From contig NZ_SNZV01000003.1 of NCBI RefSeq assembly GCF_004364125.1, positions 372,001 through 436,000 of the forward strand: a stretch of DNA of 64,000 bases, written 5' to 3'. A program made the position numbers and the translations under genes. This document shows, in pieces, positions 7,839 through 16,987 of the stretch; position 1 is the stretch's first letter, and every line of letters begins with the position of its first letter. Below the pieces are notes generated by a model, which made no database searches, was not told the origin of the DNA, and saw only the letters and a program-made list of their open reading frames with translations. The DNA comes from Sphingobacterium paludis (GTDB taxonomy: Bacteria > Bacteroidota > Bacteroidia > Sphingobacteriales > Sphingobacteriaceae).

Positions 7839-9485
7839 TTATAGACTTACTCCGCGTTTCCAAGGAATAAAATCGTCTTGATTTAACTGAACAGCTTTCG
7901 GGATTACTTCGCCACTAGCTGCTTTGATACAATATTCAAGGATATCTTCACCCATTTCCGCAATGGTTTTTTCGCCGTCGATGATGGCACCTGTGTTGAT
8001 ATCAATGATATCGGCCATGCGAGCGGCGAGGGCGTTGTTGGTTGCTACTTTGATAACCGGACAAATCGGATTTCCCGTTGGTGTACCTAATCCCGTGGTG
8101 AAGAGGATCAACGTGGCTCCGGATGCGGTTTTTCCTGTCGTTGCTTCGACATCATTGCCGGGGGTGCACACCAGGCTGAGCCCCGATTTTGTGGCTTCCT
8201 CGGTGTAATCCAGCACATCGACAACCGGCGAGTTGCCGCCTTTTTTTGCGGCGCCGGTACTTTTAATAGCATCCGTAATCAAACCGTCGCGGATGTTCCC
8301 CGGTGATGGGTTCATATGAAACCCGGAACCTACGTTTTCTGCCGCTTGGCTGTAAGCTCCCATCAGCGCTATAAATTTATGGGCCGCATCGGGCTCAATG
8401 GTACGGTCGATAAGGTTTTGTTCCGCGCCGCAAAGCTCAGGGAACTCCGCCAGCAGCACTTTTCCACCTAAAGCGACCAAGAGGTCTGAGGTATAACCAA
8501 CGGCGGGATTAGCCGAGATGCCGCTGAAACCATCGCTACCACCACACTTCACCCCTAAGGTAAGCTTACTCAATGGCACGGGTTGGCGGCTGAGCTTATT
8601 GATTTCTACCAGGCCAGCAAACGTTTTCTGTATGGCTTCTTTAATCAGTTGTTCTTCGCTTTTCGACTGCTGTTGCTCGAAAACAAACATCGGCTTGGCA
8701 AACTGTGGATTCCGCGCCTTGATATCATCCATCAAATCCGTAAGCTGCAAGTTCTGGCAACCCAAACTCAACACCGTTACACCTGCTACATTAGGATGAT
8801 CGGCATAAGCAGCTAGTAGTTTGCCCAGCACGGCCGCATCTTGACGAATACCGCCGCAGCCGCCTTGATGGTTAAGAAACTTGATGCCATCTACATTTTT
8901 GAACACCCGATTCTTCGTATGGGAGGCCACGCTCAGCGCATCAGGAGAAAGGTTGGCAATATCTTGCCCATCCTCATAAGCGGCGAGAAGCTCGTGCGTG
9001 AAAGAACGGTATTTGCCGGTTACGGAGTAACCCAACTCATTATAGAGCGCCTCTTTAATGACGTCGAGGTTTCGGTTCTCACAAAAAACGGTAGGAATGA
9101 ATAGCCAATAGTTTGCTGTGCCTACGCGCCCGTCATTCCGTACATAACCGTTAAACGTACGGCCTTCAAAGCGCGATACATCAGGTGCTTCCCAATGGTA
9201 GTTGTACGGCCGGAACGTGTAGGGATCGGCCGCATGCTTGGTGTTATCGGTGTTCATAAGGCCGCCGCGTGGGATGGCATATTGTGCCTTTCCAACCAGT
9301 ACGCCATACATGTATATCTCATCAGCCTGTTGCATATCTTGCATAAAAAACTTATGCTTCGCCGGAATGTCGTCTTCCAGGATATAGCTTATACCTTCAA
9401 ATTCTATCGCCTCGCCCTTTGATAGATCCTGCAACGCAACCAGCACGTTGTCTTTCGGGTGGATCCTTAATATTCTACTTGCCAT
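7839..9485 (-). CDS. uxaA: Altronate dehydratase
   Basis: A 548-residue enzyme dehydrating D-altronate to 2-keto-3-deoxygluconate. The N-terminal ~95 residues form the SAF domain (RIHPKDNVLVALQDLSKGEAI). The GD/UxaA catalytic core begins near FNGYVRNDGRVGTANYW and includes NHQGGCGGIRQD, LSLGCQNLQ, LGVKCGGSDGFSGI and the C-terminal GTPTGNPICPVIKVATN. The conserved cysteines and histidines are intact. The start overlaps the end of uxaB by 19 nt, so translation is probably coupled. Confidence 0.95.
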   Translation of the reverse strand: MASRILRIHPKDNVLVALQDLSKGEAIEFEGISYILEDDIPAKHKFFMQDMQQADEIYMYGVLVGKAQYAIPRGGLMNTDNTKHAADPYTFRPYNYHWEAPDVSRFEGRTFNGYVRNDGRVGTANYWLFIPTVFCENRNLDVIKEALYNELGYSVTGKYRSFTHELLAAYEDGQDIANLSPDALSVASHTKNRVFKNVDGIKFLNHQGGCGGIRQDAAVLGKLLAAYADHPNVAGVTVLSLGCQNLQLTDLMDDIKARNPQFAKPMFVFEQQQSKSEEQLIKEAIQKTFAGLVEINKLSRQPVPLSKLTLGVKCGGSDGFSGISANPAVGYTSDLLVALGGKVLLAEFPELCGAEQNLIDRTIEPDAAHKFIALMGAYSQAAENVGSGFHMNPSPGNIRDGLITDAIKSTGAAKKGGNSPVVDVLDYTEEATKSGLSLVCTPGNDVEATTGKTASGATLILFTTGLGTPTGNPICPVIKVATNNALAARMADIIDINTGAIIDGEKTIAEMGEDILEYCIKAASGEVIPKAVQLNQDDFIPWKRGVSL

Positions 9486-10984
9486 ACTGCATTTAACTTT
9501 TCAATTGTCTTCAACACACCGTTTTCCGCCATCTCGTCTAGATAGCGCTGTACGGTATGCTCAAATTCTGGGTATTTACTCAAATCTTTACCCCATAAGC
9601 TTTCGTCGCGCAATACGCGATGTGCCACGGTGCTTTTATCTTGCCAATAGTCGTGAAGCTGCGGTGCAAATTCATCCTGCAGCGCAATCGTCACATCGCC
9701 AATGGTTTGTAAATATTTTCCATCCACATGTTGCGTGTTCATAAATTGCAGATAGGCCGCAAAGCCTAAGGCAATATGCTGCGGAGGAACCAAATTTTTA
9801 TTGTACCACTTCTCGATGAGCGCAATATTGCGCATGTTCATCTTCGAGGTGAAATTTAGGGCAATATTTTCCCAGCGGTGATCTAAGAACGGGTTACTGA
9901 ACCGATCGATGACACTGCTGGAAAAGGTATCCACATCAGCCTGTTCAATGTACTGATCTAAAATTGCTTTCCCGATTTCCTGTTGCATAAGCCCACGAAC
10001 AAAGTCGTTGAAAGCCTGGTTGTTCATCGCTTCTTTTACGGTGACGAAGCCGCTCCACAATGCTGCGGCACAGCTTAGCGTATGGGTACCGTTTAACAAG
10101 CGAAGTTTAATTTCCTTAAACTTATCAATGGAATGGACCAGCACGATTCCAGGATCTACGGATGCAAAGGAAAGCTTTTCGCGCACCCGTGGCGAGGCCG
10201 TCTCGATCGCCCAAAGGCTAAAGGGCTCCGCCATGATCATCAAGTCATCTTCGTAGCCCAACAGATTTTCAGTATCCTGTTGTTCTGCTGCGGGTAGGCG
10301 CCCGGGAACGATTCGGTCGACAAGCGTGTTGCAGAAATCATTGGCGCTTTCCAACCATGAAACGAATGCGGCATCCAACTCATTTTGTGCCGCAAGGCTC
10401 AATAAGATTTTCTTTAGCTTTTGTGCATTGTCCGAGATAAGTTCGGTCGGTAATATCACGAGACCTTTCTCCGCGTCACCTTTGAAATAGTGGTAACGCT
10501 CAAATAAAAACGCTAATAGCTTACCCGGGAAAGAGGCGGGCGGTACATCGGTCAATTTATCATTACTCATTACAATACCCACCTCCGTGGTGTTAGAAAA
10601 GACAGCAACCAGATCGGGGTTCTTTGCCGCCTCTAAAATGCTGTTCCAATCGGTCGACGCCGACAGCACCCGTGATATGGCATTGTTAAGCGTATATTGA
10701 ATAACTTCCTTGCCGTCTTTTTTTCCTTTAATGCACAGGGTATACAGGCCGTCTTGCTGAGCAAAAGCATCTGCACCGGAACTACTGGTCGATTTCACGA
10801 CGAGGATGCGGCCGTTAAACACGCCCTGTTTATTTGCCTGATCTACATAATAATCAGGCAAACCGCGCAGCAGCACACCGGTGCCAAACTGCAGCACACG
10901 CTCGGGCAGTGCAAACGAGCCTTGCGTGGGCAGCTCCACCTGATTGGCCGTTATTTTCTCTAAATTTTCTTTTGAAAGCAACAT
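9467..10984 (-). CDS. uxaB: Tagaturonate reductase (altronate oxidoreductase)
   Basis: A 505-residue member of the mannitol dehydrogenase/polyol long-chain dehydrogenase family, which reduces D-tagaturonate to D-altronate with NADH. The Rossmann N-terminus is VLQFGTGVLLRGLPDYYVDQAN. The family's catalytic helix appears in KEIKLRLLNGTHTLSCAAALWSG (conserved K, N, H). Length fits UxaB rather than the shorter mannitol dehydrogenases. It is the first gene of the catabolic run uxaB-A-C-kdgK-eda. No clear operator was found in the 102-nt gap upstream. Confidence 0.93.
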   Translation of the reverse strand: MLLSKENLEKITANQVELPTQGSFALPERVLQFGTGVLLRGLPDYYVDQANKQGVFNGRILVVKSTSSSGADAFAQQDGLYTLCIKGKKDGKEVIQYTLNNAISRVLSASTDWNSILEAAKNPDLVAVFSNTTEVGIVMSNDKLTDVPPASFPGKLLAFLFERYHYFKGDAEKGLVILPTELISDNAQKLKKILLSLAAQNELDAAFVSWLESANDFCNTLVDRIVPGRLPAAEQQDTENLLGYEDDLMIMAEPFSLWAIETASPRVREKLSFASVDPGIVLVHSIDKFKEIKLRLLNGTHTLSCAAALWSGFVTVKEAMNNQAFNDFVRGLMQQEIGKAILDQYIEQADVDTFSSSVIDRFSNPFLDHRWENIALNFTSKMNMRNIALIEKWYNKNLVPPQHIALGFAAYLQFMNTQHVDGKYLQTIGDVTIALQDEFAPQLHDYWQDKSTVAHRVLRDESLWGKDLSKYPEFEHTVQRYLDEMAENGVLKTIEKLNAVWQVEY

Positions 10985-11086
10985 GATCTATTCTACTATC
11001 TTATTTATCTTTTCTCTTTATTGAAAGCCTTTCTTGGGTCAAAAAATCCTGTCTCCTTGCACCAAAATAGGCTATCAGTTCCTATT

Positions 11087-12994
11087 TTATTTTGCCTGCT
11101 TAACCAACCAGCTCACCAACTCGTTTGCTGCGTCAAAGTTTTGATATGTCTTGGGCAGCTTTCTACCATCGACATATTCGTTGTATAGCCAAGGGTCGCC
11201 AATGGCGAATACCGTGCCCTTTCCGTATTTCGCTGTGGCGATGATATGGTCTCCTTGATCTGTCACCAAGGCTTTTGCCGGATCTTTGATTTGCATGGTC
11301 GATATTTCCTTAATATAGATGTTCTTCGTCTTCTCGAAAATACCTGTCCCAGCAGGAATGGCGATAGCACCTGTTTCATACTGGTCCCCTTTGACCCGGT
11401 TCCGACTATCCTCGTTAAAGGTGATCCCAAACTGCTGAGGAAGTACGTTGAACTTAGTCAGCTCGCAATTTCCCGCATCGTTCAATAATAAAACCAGTAC
11501 ACCACCTTTATGTACCCACTTGGCAACTTCTTTGGCCTGGGCTTCATTCATGAAGTTTGGCTTTGCTGTTTCTTTTTCCGTATCGGGATCGACGATGATG
11601 TAAATATCACTTTTGCTTAACGTTTTGGTACTTGGTGCATCCTTAAGGGTGTGTAGTGTTGCACCATGTTGTTCGAAAATTCGACCTAGTAACGAAAAAC
11701 CATTATTGTCATCACCATTCCATAGGTAATGGTAAGGCTCCAGCTGGCCACTTGGACCTTTTTTGAATTCGTTATTATAGAAATTATCTAGCGTGACCGT
11801 GACAGCCTTGTTCTTTTTCGGGAGCTTTGCAAATTCCACTTCCGAAGATGCTAACAGGAAAGCGCCTACACCTTTAGGATCGTTGGTCCGAATCGGTTCG
11901 CTCATGTAATACTCGAAGCTTCCGTCGCGGTATTTTTTACCCCCCAGGCCAGACACTTCCACCACACGGTTTAGATCCACTCGATCTTGACCGGCCGGCG
12001 TAACAAATTCTTTCAGCAAGCCTGCATACCCTCTGTCTACATTTTTTTGAAATGAAGACGAAACATAGCCTTTTCTTACGGCTTTAGCCATCGCGTATAC
12101 AAACATGCTGGATGCCGAAGCCTCCAGATAGTTGCCTTCGCGGGTGCCTAGGTCAAGTATATCATACCATACGCCAGACCTTTTATCTTGGAATTTCGCA
12201 GCAGCTGTCAAAGTGCGGTTTAGAATTTGAATAAGTTCCTTGCGCCGAGGATGATCTTCTGGGAAGTTATCCAGCACGTCCACCAACGCCATGGCATACC
12301 AACCCATTCCGCGCCCCCAGAAATGCTTGGATAGGCCGGTTTTAGGGTCAGACCAGCGTTCTTTGCGCGATTCATCCCATCCATGGTATAAAAGACCCGT
12401 TTTCGCATCTCGTGCATGATTTTCCATGTAGGTAAACTGGTTTACCACATCCTCATAGATCTCTGGAATATCCATTAAAGCCGCATATTCTGTATAAAAG
12501 GGCTGTGCCATGTACAAACCGTCTAACCACATTTGGTTCGGATAAATATGCTTGTGCCAAAAACCGCCTTCATTCGTTCTTGGATGCGTTTTGAGCTGCG
12601 CATATAGCTTTTCGCTTGCTTTCAGATATTTTTGTTTGCCCGTTACTTTGTAAAGAAATAAAAGGGAGCGGCCGTTTTTTACGTGATCGATATTGTATTC
12701 TGTCGCTTTATAATTACGGATGTGGCCATCTTCGCTGACATATTGATCCATCCAGTTTTGAATGTATTGGAAATAAACAGGATCCGCCGTATTTCGCCAA
12801 ACTTCTGCGACGCCTTCCAGCACCACACCCATGTCATAGGTCCAGGTAGGCCCTTTTTCTGGATTCGTAAATCGAGCATCTTTAAAGAGCTTGTCCATAG
12901 CCGTGAGCGCCATCTGTTCCGAAACGGCCTTCTGTGCGTGCAGGACCGGCGTAATCAGTAAAAAACAAACAATAACTAGTAAATTCCTTTTCAT
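11087..12994 (-). CDS. GH105 unsaturated rhamnogalacturonyl hydrolase with C-terminal DUF4350-like domain
   Basis: A 635-residue secreted protein with signal peptide (MKRNLLVIVCFLLITPVLHAQ). Residues about 25-390 are a GH105 (alpha/alpha)6 barrel: WTYDMGVVLEGVAEVW, FWHKHIYPNQMWLDGLYMAQPFY and HFWGRGMGWYAMALVDVL are typical. GH105 removes the 4,5-unsaturated uronic acid left at chain ends by pectate or rhamnogalacturonan lyases. The C-terminal ~200 residues (SDIYIIVDPDT, KWVHKGGVLVLLLND) resemble the DUF4350/glutamine-amidotransferase-like domain. The gene follows GH28 by 18 nt and is probably co-transcribed. The released unsaturated uronate feeds KduI/KduD. Confidence 0.88.
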   Translation of the reverse strand: MKRNLLVIVCFLLITPVLHAQKAVSEQMALTAMDKLFKDARFTNPEKGPTWTYDMGVVLEGVAEVWRNTADPVYFQYIQNWMDQYVSEDGHIRNYKATEYNIDHVKNGRSLLFLYKVTGKQKYLKASEKLYAQLKTHPRTNEGGFWHKHIYPNQMWLDGLYMAQPFYTEYAALMDIPEIYEDVVNQFTYMENHARDAKTGLLYHGWDESRKERWSDPKTGLSKHFWGRGMGWYAMALVDVLDNFPEDHPRRKELIQILNRTLTAAAKFQDKRSGVWYDILDLGTREGNYLEASASSMFVYAMAKAVRKGYVSSSFQKNVDRGYAGLLKEFVTPAGQDRVDLNRVVEVSGLGGKKYRDGSFEYYMSEPIRTNDPKGVGAFLLASSEVEFAKLPKKNKAVTVTLDNFYNNEFKKGPSGQLEPYHYLWNGDDNNGFSLLGRIFEQHGATLHTLKDAPSTKTLSKSDIYIIVDPDTEKETAKPNFMNEAQAKEVAKWVHKGGVLVLLLNDAGNCELTKFNVLPQQFGITFNEDSRNRVKGDQYETGAIAIPAGTGIFEKTKNIYIKEISTMQIKDPAKALVTDQGDHIIATAKYGKGTVFAIGDPWLYNEYVDGRKLPKTYQNFDAANELVSWLVKQAK

Positions 12995-13012
12995 CTATGC
13001 TTGGTCTATGAT

Positions 13013-14656
13013 TTATTTTTTGATAGTAAGTACGGTCTTTTTAGCGCCATTGATAAATTCGCTCTGCTGCTTGACGCTTTGTAAAGCGGAATTGCTCAAC
13101 GCTATATTTTTATTTTCCGCGCCTTCGACCCGGAACAGCAAATCCGTCGCATTGACAGGCGTCAGGCCATCGATACGGACATTCTTCCCGTTGTGAATAT
13201 GGACAAGCGGCGTAGAAGACTTGCTGTTAAGCTTCACGTTTTTCAAGTGTATACCATCCGCCTCGATGATATCTATACCTTTTTTTGCTAAAATATTAGT
13301 GTTTTCGATCGTGATATTTTTGATATTCATTTCCGGCAATCCGCGTACAAATATTCCTTTATCGGCCCCGTTAACCTGTACATTTCGGATGACAAAGTTT
13401 TGGAAACGCGGGGTCTCCTCGGTTACGGGAAGCTTTTGCACTTTTATTTCTTGCTTCTTATCGCCTATCAGCGGCACTGGATCTACAGCGGCGTAATACA
13501 TATCAAACAAGATGGCTTCGCCAGGAATATCAACCATATTGATGTTGTTGATAAAGATATTCTCGACTACTCCGCCACGACCACGAGTCGTTTTAAAGCG
13601 CAGACCGATATCGGTGCCAATGAAAGAGCAATCATCCACCCAGATATTGCGTGCGCCACCGCTCATTTCGCTACCGATTACGAAGCCACCATGGGCGTGG
13701 TAAACAATGCTGTTGCGGACAATCACGTTTTCTGTTGGCATCGCACGATCGCGGCCTGCTTTGTCTCGTCCGGATTTGATGCAGATACCATCATCGCCCA
13801 CGTCGAAGGTACAATCTTCTACCAGCACATTTTTGCAGGATTCAATGTCTACACCATCGCCATTTTGCGCATACCAAGGGTTGCGAACCAATAGTTTGCG
13901 TAGCGTTAAGTCTTGACACATCAACGGGTGTAGGTTCCAGGCAGGCGAATTTTGAATAGTCACACCCTCCAGTAATATTTTTTTACAGGATGTAAAAACC
14001 AAAAGGTTCGGGCGCAAATAATCTTTTACATCATTAAAATCGGCCACCGTTGTGCCGGGACGTATAACACCGGCCTTTTTCTGCTGTGCGCCTCGCAATG
14101 AGCTTTCTGAAGGATACCAGATATTCGCTTTTTCATCAACCACGCCACCCGAGGAAACAAGATTCTTCCATTGTGTTTCGGTCATTTTGCTGCGTTTCAC
14201 CATACGCCACGCGCCGCCGTTACCGTCGATAATGCCGGATCCGGTGATGGCTATATTTTCCAGGTTTTTTCCAGAGATAGGGTTTTGGTTACGCCAAGCC
14301 GGCTCGCCTTCCCAATTTGACTCGACAAGTTTATAGTGATCAAAATTATCGGAAAATAACACAACGGCCTCGCGCGCAACATGGAGATTCACATTGCTTT
14401 TCATTTCTATTGGGCCGGTGAGCCATAGTCCAGCAGGCACCAATACGACACCGCCGCCTTGTTGACTGACAGAGGTAATGGCTTTGTTGATAGCTTCGGT
14501 GTTTAAGAACTGCCCGTCGCCCTTTGCGCCAAATGTAGCGATATTGGTGGTATCTCGAGGAAAGCTAACTTGTGCTATGGTTGGTCGTGTAGGCTCCTGT
14601 GCCGAAGTGTACGATAGGCCAAATAGGCTAAGCAACAGCACGGCTGTCTGCTTCAT
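13013..14656 (-). CDS. GH28 polygalacturonase
   Basis: A 547-residue secreted enzyme, signal peptide MKQTAVLLLSLFGLSYTSAQ. The parallel beta-helix GH28 domain begins at NIATFGAKGDGQFLNTEAIN. Its catalytic Asp set is visible in NGDGVDIESCKN and VGDDGICIKSGRD, and the conserved His in HGGFVIGSEMSGG. It would hydrolyse polygalacturonan or rhamnogalacturonan. The start at 14656 was chosen because it begins the signal peptide and has AGAGG 9 nt upstream. An upstream in-frame start at 14725 would add 23 unlikely residues and would overlap the predicted -7 element. It is followed by GH105. Confidence 0.92.
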   Translation of the reverse strand: MKQTAVLLLSLFGLSYTSAQEPTRPTIAQVSFPRDTTNIATFGAKGDGQFLNTEAINKAITSVSQQGGGVVLVPAGLWLTGPIEMKSNVNLHVAREAVVLFSDNFDHYKLVESNWEGEPAWRNQNPISGKNLENIAITGSGIIDGNGGAWRMVKRSKMTETQWKNLVSSGGVVDEKANIWYPSESSLRGAQQKKAGVIRPGTTVADFNDVKDYLRPNLLVFTSCKKILLEGVTIQNSPAWNLHPLMCQDLTLRKLLVRNPWYAQNGDGVDIESCKNVLVEDCTFDVGDDGICIKSGRDKAGRDRAMPTENVIVRNSIVYHAHGGFVIGSEMSGGARNIWVDDCSFIGTDIGLRFKTTRGRGGVVENIFINNINMVDIPGEAILFDMYYAAVDPVPLIGDKKQEIKVQKLPVTEETPRFQNFVIRNVQVNGADKGIFVRGLPEMNIKNITIENTNILAKKGIDIIEADGIHLKNVKLNSKSSTPLVHIHNGKNVRIDGLTPVNATDLLFRVEGAENKNIALSNSALQSVKQQSEFINGAKKTVLTIKK

Positions 14657-14722
14657 TCTTTTACCTCTAATTGAATTTCTTATCATCATTATATTGCTTA
14701 AAATTGGTAGCGATTCTTTTAA

Positions 14723-14778
14723 CAAGTCTACAGTGTTTGCTGCTCATTGTAAAGAAAAAACTATGCAATCGTTACCGG
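14723..14778 (-). promoter_or_regulatory. GH28-GH105 promoter with LacI-type half-site
   Basis: Read on the minus strand: CCGGTAACGATTGC (14778-14765), 11 nt, TTTA (-33, 14753-14750), 19 nt, TAGACTTG (-7, 14730-14723). Consensus is TTTG-N19-TAnnTTTG. The second half of the palindrome is not recognisable. The half-site-to-promoter spacing is identical to that at the GH43 promoter. The half-site overlaps the last codons of the upstream pectinesterase gene. Confidence 0.55.
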
Positions 14779-15755
14779 AGATGAGCATGATCTGCGGAGG
14801 GCAAGTCAACCTGCCAATCCCCGAAAACCGCTGTTAGCGAGATGTTTTCCGCTTCTTGTGTGGAAAGCTGTTTTGCCCATTTGACACGACTTTGTGACAA
14901 AGCTCCGGCACCGGTATTGTGATACTCCGCAAAAAAAGCCGTTTGCTCGTTACTCGCTTTCCCCCAGTTGTCCCAACCGGCTTTGCTGATAAAAGCCGGG
15001 ATGCTGCTATGCATGAATACGACTTTCGCATAAGGGCGCCATGGTCGTCCTAAATAAAACGTTTGCACATCAGGCGAGCCTGTTATGGTGCAGTTATTAA
15101 ATATATAGCCGAATGATGAGGTCTCGGGTGTGGATGCGGCGGTAATGTAGCCGCTATTTTTGCAATGTAGCTCACAACCTTCAAACCAAGCTGTAGAAGA
15201 CCCGAAAATGTAATCAACCGTGCCCTCGATATAACAATGTACATACAGCTGCCGAGCGCCCTTCCCATACGTGTATAACGTATCTTGAAAGCCTAAAAAC
15301 CTGCAGTTGATAAAGGTTGCTTTATCTGCAGCAACCCATAAGGCTACTGCTTGCCCCACAGGACCGGCACTATTTTCGAAGCTGATATTTTCTGCCGTAA
15401 AGTTATCCCCCAGACAATAGAAACTTGCCGAACCTGAGGTGCCGATGTCTTCTCCGAACAGATTTTTACGCTGTGCGTAGTCATCGAAAGTGAGTATAGT
15501 GGCCGATACATCTTCTCCAACCAGCTTAATATGCTGCTTCGGCACTGATAGGATAATTTTTTCTTTGTAGATACCCTTCTTTATAAAAATTGTTGTGGTC
15601 TCTTTCCGAAAGGAAGGAACCGCATCGATTGCCGCCTGAACGGTTGTAAATTGCCCGCTACCGTCTTTCGCCACCACAAAATCATAGTCTTTGGCCCAAC
15701 TGTTTTGGACAAAGAACAGGGCACATAAAAGCAAAAGGCTTACATATTTTATCAT
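14772..15755 (-). CDS. Pectinesterase, CE8 (first copy)
   Basis: A 327-residue secreted pectin methylesterase that removes methyl groups from homogalacturonan before GH28 can cut. Signal peptide MIKYVSLLLLCALFFVQNSWA. The CE8 beta-helix motifs are complete: GPVGQAVALWV, the catalytic Asp in GFQDTLYTYG, the second Asp in GTVDYIFGSSTAWF, and the Arg in YLGRPWRPYAKVVF. It is a short single-domain enzyme without the plant pro-region. A 30-bp palindromic operator candidate lies 82 nt upstream of its ATG. Confidence 0.94.
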   Translation of the reverse strand: MIKYVSLLLLCALFFVQNSWAKDYDFVVAKDGSGQFTTVQAAIDAVPSFRKETTTIFIKKGIYKEKIILSVPKQHIKLVGEDVSATILTFDDYAQRKNLFGEDIGTSGSASFYCLGDNFTAENISFENSAGPVGQAVALWVAADKATFINCRFLGFQDTLYTYGKGARQLYVHCYIEGTVDYIFGSSTAWFEGCELHCKNSGYITAASTPETSSFGYIFNNCTITGSPDVQTFYLGRPWRPYAKVVFMHSSIPAFISKAGWDNWGKASNEQTAFFAEYHNTGAGALSQSRVKWAKQLSTQEAENISLTAVFGDWQVDLPSADHAHLR

Positions 15756-15836
15756 ACAATCTACTTCCCATCAATTGGTTGCCCCGAAATTTAGCTATTA
15801 AATTTTGCTTTACTCCCCCATAGAGCCGAAATTAAG

Positions 15837-15866
15837 AACGCAAACGTTATCGGTAACGTTTGCGTT
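15837..15866 (-). promoter_or_regulatory. Perfect 30-bp palindrome, LacI-type operator candidate
   Basis: Arms AACGCAAACGTTA (15837-15849) and TAACGTTTGCGTT (15854-15866) match perfectly around TCGG. The core GTTATCGGTAAC resembles the GTTACCGGTAAC core of LacI/GntR-family operators. It lies between two minus-strand genes, 82 nt before the CE8 ATG. The full palindrome shares its plan with 17815-17840. No convincing promoter was found at the spacing seen for GH28 and GH43. Confidence 0.65.
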
Positions 15867-15961
15867 GCTGTAGAACGGTCAATGTCGATCCGTTTTTGTG
15901 GTTTAACGAAAATAAGGATGCATGCAGTAAGTCTTGCTGTTGTATCCGCTCGCAATGCCGG

Positions 15962-16972
15962 TTAATCGAATTCGATCACCGTTTTTATTCCAGAGGTTAG
16001 GGGCGAGGCCGGATCCGCGAACAGCGCCGATGCTTCCATAAATTTCACCCGCCGCGTAATAAACTGTTCGGGCTTTAATGATTTGTCACGCAAACGTTCC
16101 ATGACATATTGGAAGTCTGTTCCGACCGCATTCCGACTGCTCATCAGTGTGCCCTCCCGTTTATGAAATTCGGGATGGCTAAAGTGAATTTCCTCTTTTT
16201 GTAATCCCACCAATACATATCGTGCGCCGTGTGCCATATACTGAAAAGCATGGTTAATGGCGGCCGTATTTCCTGTTGCATCAAACAATAAGGTTGGCAT
16301 ATCGCCGTTTGTCAGTTTTTGCAGTTGAGCCAAAACATCTTCATCACGTGCAGATACTACATGGCTAGCGCCCAAATTGCGCGCATGTGCTAGTCGCGCT
16401 TCATCCACATCGAGCGCGATGACCTTTGCTCCGGCAATATTGGCCAACGCGATAATCCCCAAACCGATAGGCCCCGCACCGATTACAAGAACAAATTCGC
16501 CGGGGATAATGCCTCCTCGCTGAATGCCGTGTGCACCGATGGCCAAGGGTTCGACCAATACGAGATCATCATAGTCAAGCCCTTCTTCTTTGCGGATCGC
16601 GTGCGAGGGTACCACGACATACTCGGCCATGGCGCCGTCAATATGCACCCCCAAGACGCGCATGTCTGTGCTACAATTTGGTTTCCCCATGCGCGATGCA
16701 ATGTCTTTCCCCGCTGTAAAGTAAGGAATCACCGTCACTTTATCCCCTTTGCTAAAGCCTGGGGCATCACCTTCAACGTAGTCAGCAGCGACCTCATGAC
16801 CCAGCACCCGCGGATAGCTGAAAAATGGCTGTCGACCCGCAAACGCATGAATATCTGTTCCGCAGATGCCGATCTTGCGAATACGCAATAGCGATTCTCC
16901 AACGCCCGGTGTTGGTATTTCTTCTTCGGTGTACACGAAGGTGCCCGGTTCCGCACAAATAAGTTTTCTCAT
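15962..16972 (-). CDS. Zinc-dependent alcohol (polyol/aldonate) dehydrogenase
   Basis: A 336-residue medium-chain dehydrogenase. The catalytic zinc ligands appear as GICGTDIH (Cys near residue 38), GHEVAADYVEG (His-Glu near 60) and VEPLAIGAHG. The NAD(P) fold has VLVIGAGPIGLGIIALA. Oddity: the structural-zinc lobe, normally GxCxxCxxGxxNxC, reads YFTAGKDIASRMGKPNC and keeps only the last Cys, so a structural zinc is unlikely. The substrate is unknown; L-galactonate-, sorbitol- or uronate-derived compounds are possible from context. It starts 15 nt after the CE12 stop, in the same transcript. Confidence 0.75.
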   Translation of the reverse strand: MRKLICAEPGTFVYTEEEIPTPGVGESLLRIRKIGICGTDIHAFAGRQPFFSYPRVLGHEVAADYVEGDAPGFSKGDKVTVIPYFTAGKDIASRMGKPNCSTDMRVLGVHIDGAMAEYVVVPSHAIRKEEGLDYDDLVLVEPLAIGAHGIQRGGIIPGEFVLVIGAGPIGLGIIALANIAGAKVIALDVDEARLAHARNLGASHVVSARDEDVLAQLQKLTNGDMPTLLFDATGNTAAINHAFQYMAHGARYVLVGLQKEEIHFSHPEFHKREGTLMSSRNAVGTDFQYVMERLRDKSLKPEQFITRRVKFMEASALFADPASPLTSGIKTVIEFD

Positions 16973-16987
16973 TATATCTTGTATGTT

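Noticed and set aside
8518..9422. Long plus-strand frames opposite uxaA, and similar antisense frames opposite secA, SusC and other large genes
   Set aside because: They are antisense shadows of strongly supported genes and encode no recognisable domain.
11064..11088. AAAATAGG / CCTATTTT hairpin at the end of GH105 as a terminator
   Set aside because: It overlaps the stop codon and is followed by only a short T-run on the gene strand; too weak to call.
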